The notes under the pieces: model-generated
What the model saw: the letters and a program-made list of their open reading frames with translations, nothing else
Databases searched by the model: none
What the model was told of the DNA's origin: nothing
In this document: one piece after another, positions 63,541 through 64,000 of the stretch
Position numbering within the stretch: position 1 is the first letter of the stretch
Layout of the letters: each line of letters opens with the position of its first letter
Assembly (NCBI RefSeq): GCF_018310345.1
Contig: NZ_JAGXBY010000001.1
Location: forward strand, 744,001 to 808,000
Direction: 5' to 3'
Source: Ornithinibacillus massiliensis
Lineage (GTDB): Bacteria > Bacillota > Bacilli > Bacillales > Amphibacillaceae
Length of the DNA stretch: 64,000 nucleotides
Made by a program: the position numbers and the translations under genes

Positions 63541-63959
63541 TGGAAAATTTTAGATTTTAATAAATTCATTCGAATATTATTAACTTAATTTTAAGAGATT
63601 TTCAGTTAATAATATTGTACGCATTAATCTATTAATTTGAGGAAGTAAGGGAATCCGTTAAGTTTAATATATCGTGTACAAATACAGGTAGGAGTAGAAA
63701 CCCTCTGAAGAGATAAGGGGTTGCATTAATAATGAGAATATTATTTATGTTAATAAAAAGTTGATTCTGACAATGAAAGTTAATTTATATTGGTTAAGTT
63801 AGTTAGATAAAACAGGTTAGAAAGTTAAGCATTAATATAATATCCAGTTGGGGAAGGTTATTAGTATCGTAACGTAACTATAAAGAATTTTTAACCATCA
63901 ACTAGATACTTATGTTATATTGAAAATAAAAAAGCATCAGTTAGGGGATCTAATAAATT
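63541..63959. other. long intergenic region near window end
   Basis: 419 bases, A/T-rich, stops in all frames. An extended -10 TGTTATATT (63913-63921) with TTAACC 19 bases earlier may be a promoter for the next gene. No known riboswitch or RNA is recognised. Confidence 0.4.
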
Positions 63960-64000
63960 ATGAATTTCGAGGAAACATTAATAGACATAAATGATTTAAA
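63960..64000 (+). CDS. start of a gene cut by the window edge
   Basis: ATG behind TTAGGGGAT at ten bases, preceded by a promoter-like sequence. It encodes MNFEETLIDINDLK and is still open. Too short to classify. An ABC ATPase (TagH type) would fit both the missing partner of the preceding permease and the I-x-I-x-x-L start, but this is a guess. Confidence 0.35.
   Translation, partial: MNFEETLIDINDL

Noticed and set aside
63541-63959. Riboswitch or structured leader in the last intergenic region
   Set aside because: Only weak hairpins such as AACCC with GGGGTT near 63700; no recognised conserved core.

Overview
The window looks like chromosomal DNA of a low-GC, Gram-positive, spore-forming Bacillaceae (inference: a salt- or alkali-tolerant genus near Oceanobacillus, Virgibacillus or Ornithinibacillus). 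The grounds are the A/T-rich sequence, strong AGGAGG-type ribosome sites, frequent TTG and GTG starts, TagO/TagD/LCP wall-polymer genes, a DUF1659-DUF2922-YvrJ set, YheC/YheD proteins and short U-tailed terminators. No rRNA, tRNA, CRISPR array, transposase or phage structural gene was seen.

Layout. 1-6.4 kb: a two-part ThrE/YjjP-YjjB type exporter, a four-helix protein resembling a duplicated ATP synthase c subunit, a secreted S8 protease and a glycerophosphodiester phosphodiesterase. 6.5-7.6 kb: tagO copy 1 behind a near-consensus sigma-A promoter. 8.0-13.5 kb: a catabolic island (GntR/UTRA regulator, YtcJ-type amidohydrolase, sodium:solute symporter, APC permease). 13.9-16.3 kb: a nucleotide-sugar dehydrogenase divergent from galU copy 1. 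16.4-36.3 kb: one apparent 14-gene operon between an extended -10 promoter and a strong terminator. It encodes three glycosyltransferases, an ABC polymer exporter whose ATPase is a tandem fusion, two TPR-like/GT2 paralogues, six ATP-grasp ligase-like proteins and a CapA-family protein. 36.4-42.1 kb: two secreted autolysins, an amidase with six and a glucosaminidase with ten peptidoglycan-binding repeats. 42.5-48.2 kb: tagO copy 2, two LCP ligases, ugd and tagD. 48.1-54.5 kb: small genes, some decayed, a serpin lipoprotein, a CpsB/YwqE-type phosphatase, a LuxR-type regulator and galU copy 2. 54.7-63.5 kb: a second polymer locus (two GT4 enzymes, a methyltransferase with a long coiled coil, a 903-residue glycosyltransferase, a WecC-type dehydrogenase and an ABC permease), apparently continuing past the window.

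How the genes may work together (inference). GalU and the dehydrogenases supply UDP-glucose and UDP-uronic acids, TagO starts a lipid-linked chain, glycosyltransferases extend it, TagG/TagH-type ABC systems export it, and LCP proteins attach it to peptidoglycan. The unusual part is the 16.5-36.3 kb operon, where six ATP-grasp proteins of three kinds (TupA-like, cyanophycin-synthetase-like with a C-terminal acylphosphatase-like domain, and YheC/YheD) sit with CapA among glycan genes. This suggests a wall polymer that is both glycan and peptide or amino acid, comparable in concept to the teichuronopeptide of alkaliphilic Bacillus, but with a ligase set I do not recognise as a described system.
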